64,000 nucleotides of DNA from Mactromeris polynyma. Its lineage: Eukaryota > Mollusca > Bivalvia > Venerida > Mactridae. Below the pieces are notes generated by a model, which made no database searches, was not told the origin of the DNA, and was given only the letters and a program-made list of their open reading frames with translations. Shown here piece by piece: positions 48,940 to 62,179 of this stretch; positions within the stretch are counted from its first letter, which is position 1, and every line of letters starts with the position of its first letter. The DNA lies in NCBI GenBank assembly GCA_032209605.1, contig JASFXZ010000009.1, positions 19,517,553 through 19,581,552 on the forward strand, read 5' to 3'. Made by a program: the position numbers and the translations under genes.

Positions 48940-49730
48940 ACCGGTGAAGTTAAGTTTATTATACGTGTAATGCGTCTTAAGATGCGGCACTTAACGAAAT
49001 CCAAAAATTGTCACCAGTCCGTTATATATATGCGGCTTACAAAATACAATATTCTGCCATTCATATTGTTCATTGATATTTCGCTGAGTCATTGCTGATT
49101 CATAAAAATGTAGATATAATAAACATCAACTTTCTTATCATATTTTACTTTGCAGTTTAATGTAAAGATACATGTAGTCACAACCAATATGAATTAGAAT
49201 TTGACTTTTGTTACATAACGCATTTAAGTCATAATCATAATTGAAATATGTACAGATACAATCAAAACTTTGAATTAATAAATAATCATGAAGCTACTTG
49301 AGTGGATATGGAGGTGGGACAGAGGGTACAGACACGCTTGAGATTTTAGCAAAATAAGGTTGTCCATATCTTAATCCTCAGATCAAGGTGTCCCGAATGC
49401 AAGGGCCTCACTGTTTTTGTCCAAACTGAGTGTATTACATTACAAGAAAATATTATTCATTGTAAAAATCTAGGGACTCAAAAGGCTGACCTAGATCTGC
49501 TGCCTTACCAGGAGTTGGATCCCCTGATGTAAATTGCTAGATCAGTGCATGTAAATATATTACGGATCTTAGTCCACATTTCTATCAATTTTTTGCCACA
49601 AAAAAGTAATGATACATTTGCTTCGTACACCCCATTCTAAACAAGAGTGGCAAACTGTCACAAAATACGCCCGTCATAAGTCTGAGCTCTGAGTTAAAAC
49701 GAGACAAATTTTAGGTAATTTCTAAAATCA
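48940..49730. other. Upstream flank of calaxin, nothing further recognised
   Basis: No divergent gene was detected. The plus frame at 48769-49098 overlaps calaxin exon 1 on the other strand and is a shadow. Confidence 0.4.
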
Positions 49731-49734
49731 AAGG

Positions 49735-50335
49735 GTGATAACTCCCGAGTGAATTGAGCGATATGGCTGGTTATCGAACTTGGCTGAGATATTATGCCCA
49801 CAATCATTTTCAACAAGTTTGGTATAGATCAGATGTAATCTCTTTGACTTAGACAGCGGACAAGGCTAATATGGCCACTTTTAGATTATTCAAGGGCCAT
49901 AATTCCGAAATGCCTGGGGCGGTGTGGCTGGTTATCGAATTTGGCTGAGATATTATGCCCACAAACATTTTCACCAAGTTTGGTAAAGATCGGATGAAAA
50001 CTCTTTGACTTAGAGAGCGGACAAGGCTAATTTGGATAATTCAAGGGCCATAATTCTGAAATGCCTGGGGTGGTGTGGCTGGTTATCGAATTTGACTAGG
50101 CTAATATGGCCAATTTTAGATAATTCAAGGGCCATAATTCCGAAGTGCCTGGGGTGATGTGGCTGGTTATCGATCTTGGCCGAGATATTATGCCCACAAA
50201 CATTTTCAACAAGTTTGGTAAAGATCAGATGTAATCTCTTTGACTTAGAGAGTGGACAACATGTGGACGCTGCATGACCGCCCACTCACCCACCACGGGT
50301 GTTCCCATAATACAACCCGTTTTTCAAACGGGCGA
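49735..50335. repeat. Tandem module of about 160 bp, three to four copies, with hairpin tail
   Basis: Boxes ggctggttatcgaa, gagatattatgcccacaa, caagtttggta and ctttgacttagagagcggac recur at about 49764, 49926, 50077 and 50160 (the third unit is shortened). Each unit is preceded by an 'agggccataattcc' box. The 3' end carries a cccgtttttcaaacggg hairpin and then 'cgaataaaaa', which looks like the terminus of an interspersed element. Confidence 0.75.
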
Positions 50336-50339
50336 ATAA

Positions 50340-51317
50340 AAATGAAGACAACCAAAAATGAACTGTAATTTGGAAAGCTATTATGTTTTGTGTGTTTCTG
50401 TGTATTTTTTGAGTAATTATTCTTTTAAAGACAAAAATTGATAAACAGTACCAGGAATTAACAGAAGTTGAAAAGATTTTTCCAGGACATTTATGTGGCA
50501 TATCATTTAAGACACATGCACATTTCGTTTAAAAGCTGAGCTATTGCCATTTACCTGAAGACAATAGGCATCAAATTTTCTGATATGAAAAACTGTTGCA
50601 ATAAATTATAAAATATATTCATATGCCAGAAGTGTTTACTATCCAGATATAGCAAAAAAATCATTTAAACAAAATGACTTCTAATTTTGTCACTATTTAG
50701 TTTATATCAGTTGGACATGTTTTCTTTTGAATAATAAAATACAATGTAGTTGTACAACAATATTACATATACCGGTACAATGTTACAAGTTTGTGGTATA
50801 ATGTTGACACAGATTGCCAAATTTTTATTAATATTTTTTGTAATATTTTCATTGAATTATCTCCCTTTATATATTTAGAGGAAGATGCATCTTCTTCTTC
50901 TTGTTCGCCTTTACACGGTCACTCCAGCAGCAGAGATGAAGGACACAGTTTGTCAAAGATTCTCCAGGGTCCCCATCTCCCTGGAGTGTCTTCAGAGACC
51001 CAGCACCATATCAATGATAACTAGTTAACCATGCAGTCATAGAGGAAGATAATGTGGTTTTACATTCAATATCTGTAAACAATTTGAAGGGCAAGTTTGA
51101 AACAACTGTATATCCTTGTTTGAAGAATGATTTAGTTTCAATTCATATAGTAGAATTTCATGATCCAACAAGCACAAAAGATCCAAAAGCAAGTCAGGGC
51201 AGTTTTACAGAAACACCTTGTGGTGAAAGCATTTCATGTTATTTGAATCTCTCTTGCATATGCATCCATGGAAAACGGTTACCAGGGTCTAATAAGGAAA
51301 GTGGTTAAAACCTTTGC
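50340..51317. other. Intergenic, nothing recognised
   Basis: The frame 50791-51024 contains a Ser/His-rich stretch (EEDASSSSCSPLHGHSSSRD) but no recognised domain or splice context. Confidence 0.4.
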
Positions 51318-51377
51318 CAGGTTCAAACCTGCTAATTCCAGGTTTAGCAGCCAACACTTGATCCATTATACTACCAC
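51318..51377 (-). repeat. tRNA-derived SINE-like piece
   Basis: On the minus strand GTGGTATAATGGATCAAGTG (box-A-like) is followed by CAGGTTTGAACCTGG (a perfect T-arm/box B). The structure is incomplete as a tRNA. Confidence 0.45.
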
Positions 51378-51399
51378 TTTACTTATGCACTCGTCAATA

Positions 51400-54300
51400 T
51401 TTTGCCCCAGGGGAGGGAGTAGCAGCGATCGCAGGAATTTTTTAGACATAAGAGTATTCCCGACAGGTCGGAATTTGACATGCTGTTTGATTCCAGGTCG
51501 TGGGTAATAGACTTCGGCCGAATTTTTAATAGATCCTGGACGTGGGAAATCAGCCCTGCATTCAGTTACGGCCAACAGTTGCGAACGTTGTGTATTGTAT
51601 CCCTTGCCCACTGTATCACATTGACTGCACACAGGGAACCAAATTGCAAAACGTTACGAAACATGAGCCGCAAATACCTTTACTGAACGCAGGGCAGCAT
51701 CTCCCACTGTGGGGATTTAGACAAAATCCTTAGCTCTAGGGTAGGAAGTTAAGACACAAAAAAAGAAAAATTGTCTAATTCCCCCTGGGTCAACCCACTC
51801 ACCCCAGGGCAAAATACTGTTAGGTACATAAGGGTTCATGTTCAGTTGCATAAATAATAACAGTGACAAAGTATTGAAACAATTTTATTCAGAAATGACT
51901 AAAACTAACATAATAATGGTAAACTCTTAACTAAAATATGTAACTGGATAAAACAGAAAGCAGTACATTTTGTTTGATTAATAACAATAAATATATAATG
52001 AAACATAATCAGAATAAACATCAACATGAAATATTTTACATCAATATAACATGTAAACCATCTGAAATGTGTTACTTTACAAAAACACTGACATATGAAT
52101 TGGATGTTAATGATTTTGTTTCAAAAAAAGACTGGGCTTGCCTAGTCCAGCCACGGATGTCACATCTCTATACTGTCGCTGTCTGTTACGAAGACGTGTG
52201 TACAGAGTACAGAGACACGTATACGGGGCTAGGGCTTGCCCCACTGTGCCGACCCCTTAAATGAAGTCAATATTATAATTATTATAATCATAATTAATTA
52301 ACAGTACACGTCATAATAAATGGAATGATATAAATCTAAACACTTGAGCAGATATATAAGTTTCTGTTGTACATTGTATAACGAGAACTGAATTTTGCTT
52401 GGACAATAACAACATTTAATATATTGTTAGAAGGCGGATATGATACATACATGTTATGAATTTTCAATGGTGAAAGTAATGTTGACACTTTTTTATTTAT
52501 AGCATTGACTATAGTCCGTTTTTTATTTACTTGAAAATGGTTGTAAACCAATTTTGTCGTTGTCAACCAATGAAAACATGTTTTGCAAAATATTGACCAA
52601 TAGCACAGATTTATAAAACATGGATGCGAAACAGGTTGGTATATGTATTTAGACTTGTATGAACTCTCGGCAGAGTGAGATTGACCGAGGTGTTCCGATT
52701 AGCAGGAAAAAAATTGGCAACTTCCTTTTACAACAGCTATATATTTCTTGATGGTATTTACATATTTTGTGTTTATCTTGTTGTTTGCTTGTATGCATTT
52801 TCTTGTTCCATGTAAGACTTTTATTGGATGAAATTTTTATTCAAATCCATGATTTATATGTCTGCGCTAACAGACATAGTGTACACAGTCATAGTATTAT
52901 CAACTTATTTTTATCACCAGTGGGGTTTACATAGTTTGAACATTCTCATACAGTATATTGCTTATATTAACCAAACATATCAACTCTCAAACATCTCAAA
53001 AAAGAAATTACAAACAGATGACAACATTGAAGATGATTCAGTGACATCTACCAGCACATAAATCTAAGTCATTGTTATCACTTGGTATGGAATGATTCAT
53101 ATCTTCTACACAGTTTTCTCCCCTTACAAAGTACAGATATATCTGTCATCACAATCACTGATATATAGAACTGAGTTTTCATCTTCTAGTTTCAAGTATT
53201 AAGCATCGACATTTTTATGGTTCTATTTGTGAGAAATACCACATACGAAGGTGGAAAAACAACAAAGTAAAATTAATGTAACATTATAAACGACTGTGGT
53301 TTCAAAGTGTAGCGATCATTTACTAATGTATCTATCATAACGTGATATTTGTGAAAGCAGTGATTAATGTACTTCCAGGGGAGATAAGCGTTGTGGGGAT
53401 TTGGGGTATGGGAATGAAGCACAATATGTATAAAGTAAATAATTCAGAAGTAATCCAATTTTCTCATACAGTATAACAATTACAATCCAACAAATTGGAA
53501 AATCATAACAATTTACACAATGTAAGTAAATAACCTAGTTTTTGAATTTTTAAACATAAAAATCTACTGCTATACAACACTGTCCAGTGATCACAAAGTT
53601 ATAAGGCTTATTTACAAAAATATAGGTATTGGAATCACAATGGGATAGATACTTTTTTCTGAAGGGTACATTGTCATTGAGGCTGATTCTTCCTCATAAA
53701 CTGAACAGAACGCAATATTTACCAATATTGAGTAGGCAGACAGTGACGACAATGATCAAGCTACAACAATGGCTCTTCCTTTTTTCAATACAAAAAATAA
53801 AAATATTTATTTTTTAAAAGAACTTGCCAATTATTTTTGGTATCGGCGTAACAAAATGTGCGGCAAAAGTGATATTTTTACAAGACTGCAGAAATTCACC
53901 ATCTAAAATTCAGCCAGAATTCAAATTTATACACTATTGTTACCAATTTTCAAAATGTATTCATGAACCAATTAAATCAACAATGCAGCATATAAAATTA
54001 AATCTAATATGAAGCCAAACGATCACCAGGGATAACAATTGTAATTAGTAAATCTCTTGACATTACATGAATTTAACATGCACAGAATATAAAAATATTG
54101 CCACATATTCAATATTTATTCATATGTGGCAAGATAATCACACAATGCTTTGGTATTTCTTTAAATATACAAGTACTCATTATAAATGATTAATTTTATA
54201 CATACGCTTAAGGAGTGATACAATTATATTCAGTGAAAATAATACAAAACATATAATGAACAGAAACTTCACAGCAATCAGACAAACAAATTATATCATC

Positions 54301-55280
54301 GAAAGAAATGTAATAATTAAAACTTTCAGGAAATGATAAACAGTATAAAAAGTACATTGAAAAATAGAATATTACTTGATAAGGCGACTCATAATTTATA
54401 TACCGGTAACATTGTTGAAAGCATTCATATGTAAATACTTTTTTGATAATCTTGTTCAATGTGTTTAAATAGCCTGCTGCAAAATCAATGTAAAAATAGT
54501 GGTCAGAGGAGTTAACAAAACAAAGACTGCAAATATCAAGATGAACATACCACTGACAACAAATCTGTGTATTTAGCATTCGCATCGTTAGGTGTCTTAA
54601 ACCATTGAAGGATAAAGTCTAGGCGAACACAAACTTACAACAACAACGAACAAATAAATGAAGGGGATTTCATAAAATCACAAGACAGACATTTCAATGG
54701 CACAAATTTTCCATTTGAGGCAATCGTCAGAATTCACTCATTACCATAGAATATGGTCACTGCAATTCCACAATTCGTAATTTACAAATGTTGGTGATAT
54801 TAAGTCATGCATGACATTAGAAAGGTATTGACAAGATTAACAATATTATGCATCATAAACTGAATTAACTACCAGATTAGTAATTAATGCATTTAATTCA
54901 ATTAAGTTCCAACTATGCAACAAAGCTAGTGCTGAAATATTTATACCTTATACCTATCAAAAAATCATAGAATGCAGGCCATATCCTATATTTTCAATTA
55001 AATCTTGGCTTGGTTTTTGGATGTTTCACCGAACCAACTTCATAACACACAATCTGTCTTTTATTTTCCACCTCATAAAATTATTTTAATTCGAGAGGTT
55101 ATCGTTCAATTTTGTTCACAACATTACACAGTCCTAAAAATATTCAGCAGTTTGTGTCTATCGTGGGTAAATTGTTTGACAAAAAATGGAACACACTTAC
55201 ACTGTACTTAGTAGCGAATAATCAGATAGAACATAGTAATTTTTATTCCCCGACCAAGCTCTTCTATATTTTATTGTATA
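51400..55280. other. Intergenic, no gene recognised
   Basis: 51400-51760 is relatively GC-rich and may be a decayed repeat (its frame shares SPAFSYG with 28.6 kb). The frame 52828-53061 (77 residues, membrane-like N-terminus, acidic/Ser-Thr tail) is not recognised. The rest is AT-rich. Confidence 0.4.
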
Positions 55281-55284
55281 CATG

Positions 55285-55620
55285 TAACCATACGGTTGTA
55301 ACGAATTTGGATGAAATGTAATTTTGGATATAACGTAGTAATTTGTGGGTCCCTAATGGCATATTTTAACGCAAACATACTCGGTTATAATGTAATTCAC
55401 AAATGCAATGCATTTTTTGTATCATTACACACACATCTACTTCCGGTGTAAACAAGAAACAAGTCAACAGTAATGGATGTTAAAACAAAATTGTTTACAT
55501 CCTTGCAATTATAACGAAATTTTGCTGTATGGATATAACAAAGTTTGAATATAAAGAAGTAAACCTCCAGGTCCCCAGAAATTCATTATTAGTGTGTTCC
55601 ACTATAATGAACAGTAACAG
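55285..55620. repeat. Decayed MITE-like repeat with 'gatataacgaa' boxes
   Basis: Repeated 'ttataacgaa', 'ggatataac' and 'gggtccc'/'ggtcccc' boxes in both orientations resemble widespread Tc1/mariner-type MITEs. Ends could not be fixed. Confidence 0.4.
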
Positions 55621-56179
55621 GGAAATAAGTCTATCTGCTCTTTGTTTATAAGCAGGTAGCTTAGTGTCCCTTTAATCCCTCGAAACAAATACATGTAACA
55701 AAAAACATACATCACAGTAATAGAAGAATAGTTTGTGCATTTTTGATTAAACAGTATCAATAAAATATAATAGGTCCAATAACCTAGTACATATATTATT
55801 ATTTTTTAGGTTAAAAAAACAGAACAAACTTTCTATTTGAACTCTTAAGTAGATAATTATATGTATGACACAATATGATTTTGACATACATTTTGATTTA
55901 ACTGTGCAATAATAATAATAATCAATACAGCAAAAATCTCCCAATGTAGTTTTGATCACTATTAAATCATGTCATATAGAATGGTTAATTGCCATAAATG
56001 TACTAAGGAAAATACATACAAACTGTCTATGCAGTACATGAAACATTCAACAGTATACAAAGCCAATCATTGAACGGTCATCAGAATATTTTAGTCCGGC
56101 AAGGATGGGACAGGTAACAGGTAGGTACTTATATACACAAATATATACCCATTTACTTAACCTCAATACTGAAACCAGT

Positions 56180-56272
56180 ACTGGAGTGTTACGAGGCAGT
56201 GCGACCTTGACCTCCGTAAGGTTGGAACCCACCACTTCAGGCTTGAGTGACCGACTCCTTATCTACCACTTC
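56180..56272 (-). repeat. tRNA-derived SINE-like piece
   Basis: On the minus strand a box-A-like AGTGGTAGATAAGGAGTCGG and a T-arm GTGGGTTCCAACC are spaced as in tRNAs. The stretch GAGGTCAAGGTCGC follows, perhaps the SINE body. Confidence 0.45.
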
Positions 56273-56274
56273 AA

Positions 56275-59200
56275 TGTTAAGAATTATTTCCAGGAATATA
56301 CATATACAATGAATGTAGAGGAAATATTTTAACATAACGAACATATAAGTAATACAGAGAGGAGCATACAAAGTAAATGTTACCTTTGAATACAACAAAC
56401 TGACTTAATGTACACATAAATGGAAGAAAGTATCTACTAGTCATTAAGGAAATGTAAGCACTGTTTAATATATAAACTCACACATAGAAATGATACATCA
56501 ATTAACATGCAGTATGTGATATAACAATGTTGCATATTGAATTCAAAAGAAAATAACAATATATGTGAAATACATGTATACTCAACATCTTTAGCTTGAG
56601 TAGCAAGATTCGTTATAATTTGCACCAAACAAACATTTTACACATAGACAAGATTTTTTGTCCAAGATTGTTATATAAGCAAATCAAACAGCGAAAGATG
56701 TTATACAGAATATGGAGTGTAATTTTATATGGCATTGAATGAATGACCAATGACATGCAAGCCCATAATATCAAGAATAAAGCTTTATCCAGTCACTCTG
56801 TCAATATTAGCAGAGTAATTACACAAAATCACATGAGAAAGTTATTGTATACTTCACCTTAAATAACTAAATCAATCAATAAAGATTAAAAAGTGTGACG
56901 CCAATTCAATAACAAGTACATTACAACTTTTATAACTTTGTGAGATTTAATACTATGTTTTATCTTTAATATTAAGACTAGTTTTCAAGGGTCCCAAGGG
57001 TGGTCTTATTATTGATGTTTTACTGTACATGTATATATATACTGTATCCTATTTTTCGAAGTAACTGGAAATACATTTGCAATCCCATTAGATATAAGTG
57101 CTCTATTACGTCAATGAGTTATATCAGGTCATAAGATCAGAGCATTTTAAGTCTTGTTTAAAGTGGCATTACTGTAAACCTAGAAAATGTTTCATGCGTT
57201 TTAAGTTTGATAGTCAAGGATAGTCATTCCGCAAACTTAAGTCATGAAATCGTCACTTACAGTGAAATTGCAAAGGTTTCTAGTTGTTGTAATTGTCAAT
57301 TGCCATTTTGCTCTAAGTACTAGTATGTGGGGATAAGGCGATAAACCCGCTTTTCACCAATCGAATCCGAGAAACAGATAATCTACTTATCCATTTTATA
57401 TTTTTATATTAATGATTATAAAAATATTTTGCTATTTAATACAAGCAATTTTCGCAGGGTCATTAGAAATTCCAACATTTATAGTTGCGAAATAGTCTAA
57501 CAATGGAAATGACGTAAAATATTGTTGTCACGAACATTTCTAGGTTTACAGTGCATAATTATTATTCCCATCTCCGATGTGTATATAGTAGTTTCACATC
57601 ATGTTACAAAAAGATAATAAATTTATACTGACAGGTTTCTAACTGGAAAGTAGCTAATTTTATTCATCAAAACTAAAGCAGGGATTTTGACATATTATGA
57701 GGATTTTCTAATTCAATGTTTGAAAGCAAACATGGAATGCCAGTAGTTTTCATTACACAAAAAACGTTACTAAGAAATCGTCACAATCATCAGTTTACAC
57801 CTCAAGCTCTTCAGTGGCAGCAAAAATTATTGGAAGAAAGTCGGGAGTTAAATGTCTTAGTTTGCGAATATGTCAAATTTAGTAAGTGAAAGATGAAATA
57901 TTTTCATCGCCAAGAATGTCATTCCTTACCAAAAATGTACAAACACTTTTGTTACATACATTAATTACATAAAATATGTAATGTCACTTTAAATTCTACT
58001 GTTTTATTGCATGATGCAAAGTTACTATAGCGATCTTACACCTAAACAGAATTGAACTGAACAGATTGACACATCCCGAGTTAACTATTAAGAAAGCTTG
58101 GACACAGTCTGAAATAAGTTAAACACATGTTAAATATTCTAGACACACGGACGCATGAACATGAGCAATATTTTGGATTTACGACTATTATGCTTTAATC
58201 ACAAGATGTATGAAATGTTTAAGTTTGAGAGAGTGTTCAGTGAATAGTGACATCTTCCTATGTTTGTATGACAAAAATGCAACTTAACTAGATAAACATT
58301 TCTACAGAATGAAAGATACAACAAAATATATGACTAGATACAAGACAAGGAATAGTGACTATATAAATATTGAACCAAAATGTCGCTCGAAACAAATTGG
58401 ATGCCATATTTAAGTAATAATATTGAAGACTATATAAATACAGAAATCCATGTTTGATTATCATATTAAAGATGTATAGATCTGGCTCATTTGAACATAA
58501 AATGTTTCAATTAGCTTCATCCAGTATTGTTGTTACATTGGTTAAAACATCTCTAATAAGATCCATTGCAATGTGTAACCGATTGAACAAATCTTTTTAA
58601 CATATTACTAACAGACAAAACTCGTAAAAAAGCTTGATTGTTGCTATTTTTTTTAATTTTATGATGTACAAACATCTTTCTTCAACAAATACTGATCAAT
58701 ACATTACGAGTTCATTCTTTGTTAAAGCATGTTTATTGATGTTTTAACTGTAGGAAATATATCTTACATGTTTGTTTTGGTAAACAAATGAACAAAAAAT
58801 GAGCATTATATTACTTTAAGGCTTTGAACTAGTTTATAACCTACATGGAGAACATTATTTACAATTCAAAACTTAAGAACTGCAAAACAACTGATAAGAA
58901 ATAGTGTTGCAAAAAGTCTTAAAGGCAATAATGTTAGGGAATAAACAACTCTTAAACCTAGCCTTGAACACGGATTAAAATCCAGACTTCAGGTACACAT
59001 AGTTTTAGGAGGGAATTCTTGATCGTACCGGTATGAGACACGCAGATGTATTATACAAAACGTGGTAGAATATTGATTTAATCATACAAATATACTCCAC
59101 GTTATTGAAATGCAACGTGAGAATTGCTTTTAACAGGAAGTAAAAAAACGTTGAATTTAATTAAAACACAGATATGAAAATTTCATGCTGGCGTAATGTA

Positions 59201-60880
59201 ATTAGATATTCCATCTATGTATTAAATTACTTATATCAACATGGTACATTTAAATTTTGTTGAAAGTGAGCCAAAGTGTAGGAGAACATAAGTTCAAGTT
59301 GTATGATTTCAATTGATATTATGATTTATAGTTCAACCTCTCCAGCATGTACACCATTTGGGAGAAGCTAATTTCAGCTCTTGTAGAGGTTGATGTCATA
59401 CAGAGGTTAAATTAGTTGTAACGTTAAATTCTTGTTTAAGAGCGGTTGTTGCTCAAAAAAGAGGGCCTCTCTGAGGAGATTGCACAGAGCAACATGATAC
59501 TTAGGACGATAATTATTGGTAAGATAACGGACACTTAATAGATGCTGTTGCATTTGTTGTGATAATACAACTACATCATAATCATGGTTTAAGAAAAATC
59601 AGACATTGAAATACGGACATATTTATCTGTATGTCTTGGTTCCAGCAACAAATTTTGTTAGCGATTTATTTTTGCAATGATTTTATTTTTTCAATGATTG
59701 TTTTTTTCTACACTTTTTACTGATTTTTACTTTTATTAACAATTTAATCTTTATTTATTTTAATTCATGATTAACTAGAAGGAAGGTAATTACAGCATCA
59801 TCAATGTTTGCGACAAGTTAAATGTTCAGTTCACATAAAAAAGCAGCTTTTCATGAAAATCGGCATCATTAAATACTCAATTAGGTAAACAGATTTTTTG
59901 TCTGCAATTTTGGACAACACAAAACAGATACAAGTTAATAACAGCAATGTTGCACATATGATAAAATACACATAACATTAAAATGCCAAATATACAGAAT
60001 TAACAATCAATATGATCATTTTACAGTAAAACCACAGACCTAAATTTCCTCGCATTGTACGGCATTCTGCATTGTTGTAGTGATGATAGTGATTGACCAA
60101 TAAATTTCAGTCATTCAAATAATGTTAACCAATGAAATTAGGTCTTCCAAAAAACAGACCAATGAAAATCAGTCTTCTGAAAATCTAAACCAATATAAAA
60201 CATCAAAAAAGTAACTGAAGATATAATATAATAATATCATGGGATATTACAGCAATCAATGCTATTGAATCAAATATGAAAGAAAAGGCGAGTATATTTG
60301 CTATGCATGAAGTGACAATGATGTTGACCCTAATGCTTGCTAACATAATGGGGGCAGATTGAATGGAAGGTTGCCACTAACCAATCATTCATATCCAAAG
60401 ACACCATAGATTTCAGCCTAGCAAATACACAGATTTTACACGAAAATGAAGATAAATATGGATGCAATGATTTGAGTATTCAATTATTTGTAAAAGATGT
60501 TCCTGACACAACTTTGCATTGTTCAAAGGAATGACTCTATACTGTTTGCATGCATTTTGTTATAAAAAGATTCATAGCAAAATCAAAGCTGCAATGATTT
60601 TCAAGTTGTCACAGCAAGGTTATAAGACAAATACATTAAGTGTACAGAAGGTAGGTACAAAAGGAATATAACAGTAAGCTTTGGTAGACTACATAAAAAA
60701 ATATGTCGAAGAAAAAATTGCAATCCAATCAAATTGAAGCCTTGGAAACAATAATGAAACATTAAATGATAAATCTGGCTAAACTGCAAAAAATTACACA
60801 TGGAGACAAACTATTAACTCAATCGCAAAGTGATTAAGTAATTAGTAAAGCAGTTATATAGCAATCATTGTTATTTCTTT
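56275..60880. other. Intergenic or downstream of the SGPP-like gene, no gene seen
   Basis: Long AT-rich stretch with no recognised exon. 56990-57040 carries the right end of a MITE related to 43396. Confidence 0.4.
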
Positions 60881-60883
60881 ATT
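60878..60883 (-). terminator. Candidate polyadenylation signal for the SGPP-like gene
   Basis: AATAAA on the minus strand about 730 nt beyond the stop codon, just past the hAT-like MITE. Weak call. Confidence 0.25.
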
Positions 60884-60893
60884 CACTTTAAAG

Positions 60894-61322
60894 TAGGGAT
60901 GTCAACGAATATTCGGATATTCGAATATTCGTTCGGACATTCAAATATTCGAATACTGATTCGGTATTCGAATATTCAATAAAATATATATTTTCAATAT
61001 AAATGCAAGTGTATTAAATTTCAATGATTGGCATTATCGCATTGAGCGACATTTTACACGTGAAAATAATATCTATAGGTGTTAATTGACATGTCATGTT
61101 GTATATTTGGGGACAAGAGAGATATAACACTCTGGTGATCAAGGGGATTTTACAACTTGAGTGAGCAGTTTAAAAGACGAAATTGATAAGCATAAAGTTA
61201 AACTACGAGTTTCAAATGTATTATTATTGAATCAGAAGGTTGAATTTTCGAATATTCGAATATTCATCTGCAAGGTTGACTGAATATTCAAATACCAATC
61301 TTGCCATTGGTGGACATCCATA
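60894..61322. mobile_element. hAT-like MITE with 8-bp target duplication
   Basis: The ends TAGGGATGTC and GGACATCCATA are imperfect inverted repeats. They are flanked by CTTTAAAG (60886-60893) and CTCTAAAA (61323-61330), an 8-bp duplication with two changes, as expected for hAT. Subterminal regions are dense in GAATATTCG palindromes. No transposase is encoded. It lies between the SGPP-like stop and the nearest AATAAA on that strand (60883-60878). Confidence 0.7.
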
Positions 61323-61612
61323 CTCTAAAAGGCCTTAAAACAGCAAATTGCTACACACTGAACACAAGTTATAATTAGTTCATTCAAGACTGTAACCACC
61401 CATGATTTGAATTGGTTGTCTTTAAAACAACAGTACCTCGTATTACATAATATTTCAATCTTGAACTGTAAATATGGATCTTATGAAATTCTTAGTTAAC
61501 TACACACGTAAAACCAGAAATTGCAATAGCAGGTTAATCAATGAATATGACTGTTTTCAGTATTTTACAATTTATACATCATAACAAAATGTTACAAACT
61601 TGGAACACAGAA

Positions 61613-62179
61613 TCACAGTACTTCTAAGTAGTAATTAGGTCGACCTAGTCCGAACTTGTGGTGCAGTATCGGCACAGTCCAACTTATAATAATCCCCAGA
61701 GCCATATAGGTAATAAACCTGTATGGCACTTGAATTTTCGGATGATGTCGGTCTGCTTTCTCAAGACCGTAGATATATGATAAAAACTTAATAGTGATCG
61801 TTTGTACCACAGTTTTCACTAACGCCACTGTCAGAACACCAATCATAAATCTGAGAATAGCACAGGCAACTGTTTTCAAACTTGGCATGTAGATTTCAAA
61901 CAATCCTTCAACTGGAACTGCTTGCGACATGCCATTAAAATAGTTGCCCCAAATTCCCAACAGACATCCTGTCGTCGTGGCAATGACCTTGACACAATCA
62001 GGTCTCGTATTGTTACCAATTTCTGGAGCAGGGTACAGGACTGTAGAGAACGCCACACACAGTAGAAATATCAGCACAGGAGCTCCAGGATTTGTTTGAA
62101 TAAACCAATCAATCTCAGCTTTGAAGGGAAGGACAAAAGCTGCTACAACTAGAGAAATCAAGCAACCAACAACAACATC
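61613..62179 (-). CDS. Sphingosine-1-phosphate phosphatase (SGPP1/2-like), last coding exon
   Basis: The exon follows a good acceptor (TTCTATTTTCAG) and runs 188 codons in phase 0 to a stop. SGPP enzymes are ER multi-pass lipid phosphatases that dephosphorylate sphingosine-1-phosphate. The first residues DVVVGC fit the end of the PAP2 motif SR-x5-H-x3-D, so the conserved Asp opens this exon. Further on are hydrophobic segments (LVVAAFVLPF, APVLIFLLCVAF, ILRFMIGVLTVALV, FITYMALGIIISWTVPIL) and the family-typical 'AILRxxIG', 'ITI' and 'VPYRFITY' blocks. The rest of the PAP2 core must lie on upstream exons beyond the right edge of the window. I found none in 62180-64000. SGPP1 versus SGPP2 cannot be decided. 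Confidence 0.88.
   Translation of the reverse strand, partial: DVVVGCLISLVVAAFVLPFKAEIDWFIQTNPGAPVLIFLLCVAFSTVLYPAPEIGNNTRPDCVKVIATTTGCLLGIWGNYFNGMSQAVPVEGLFEIYMPSLKTVACAILRFMIGVLTVALVKTVVQTITIKFLSYIYGLEKADRHHPKIQVPYRFITYMALGIIISWTVPILHHKFGLGRPNYYLEVL

Noticed and set aside
48669..49098. Frames of about 110 codons on both strands around calaxin exon 1
   Set aside because: They overlap the exon and promoter in other frames and show no domain.
52828..53061. 77-codon frame with membrane-like start and acidic tail
   Set aside because: No recognisable domain. AT-rich DNA readily gives such hydrophobic frames.
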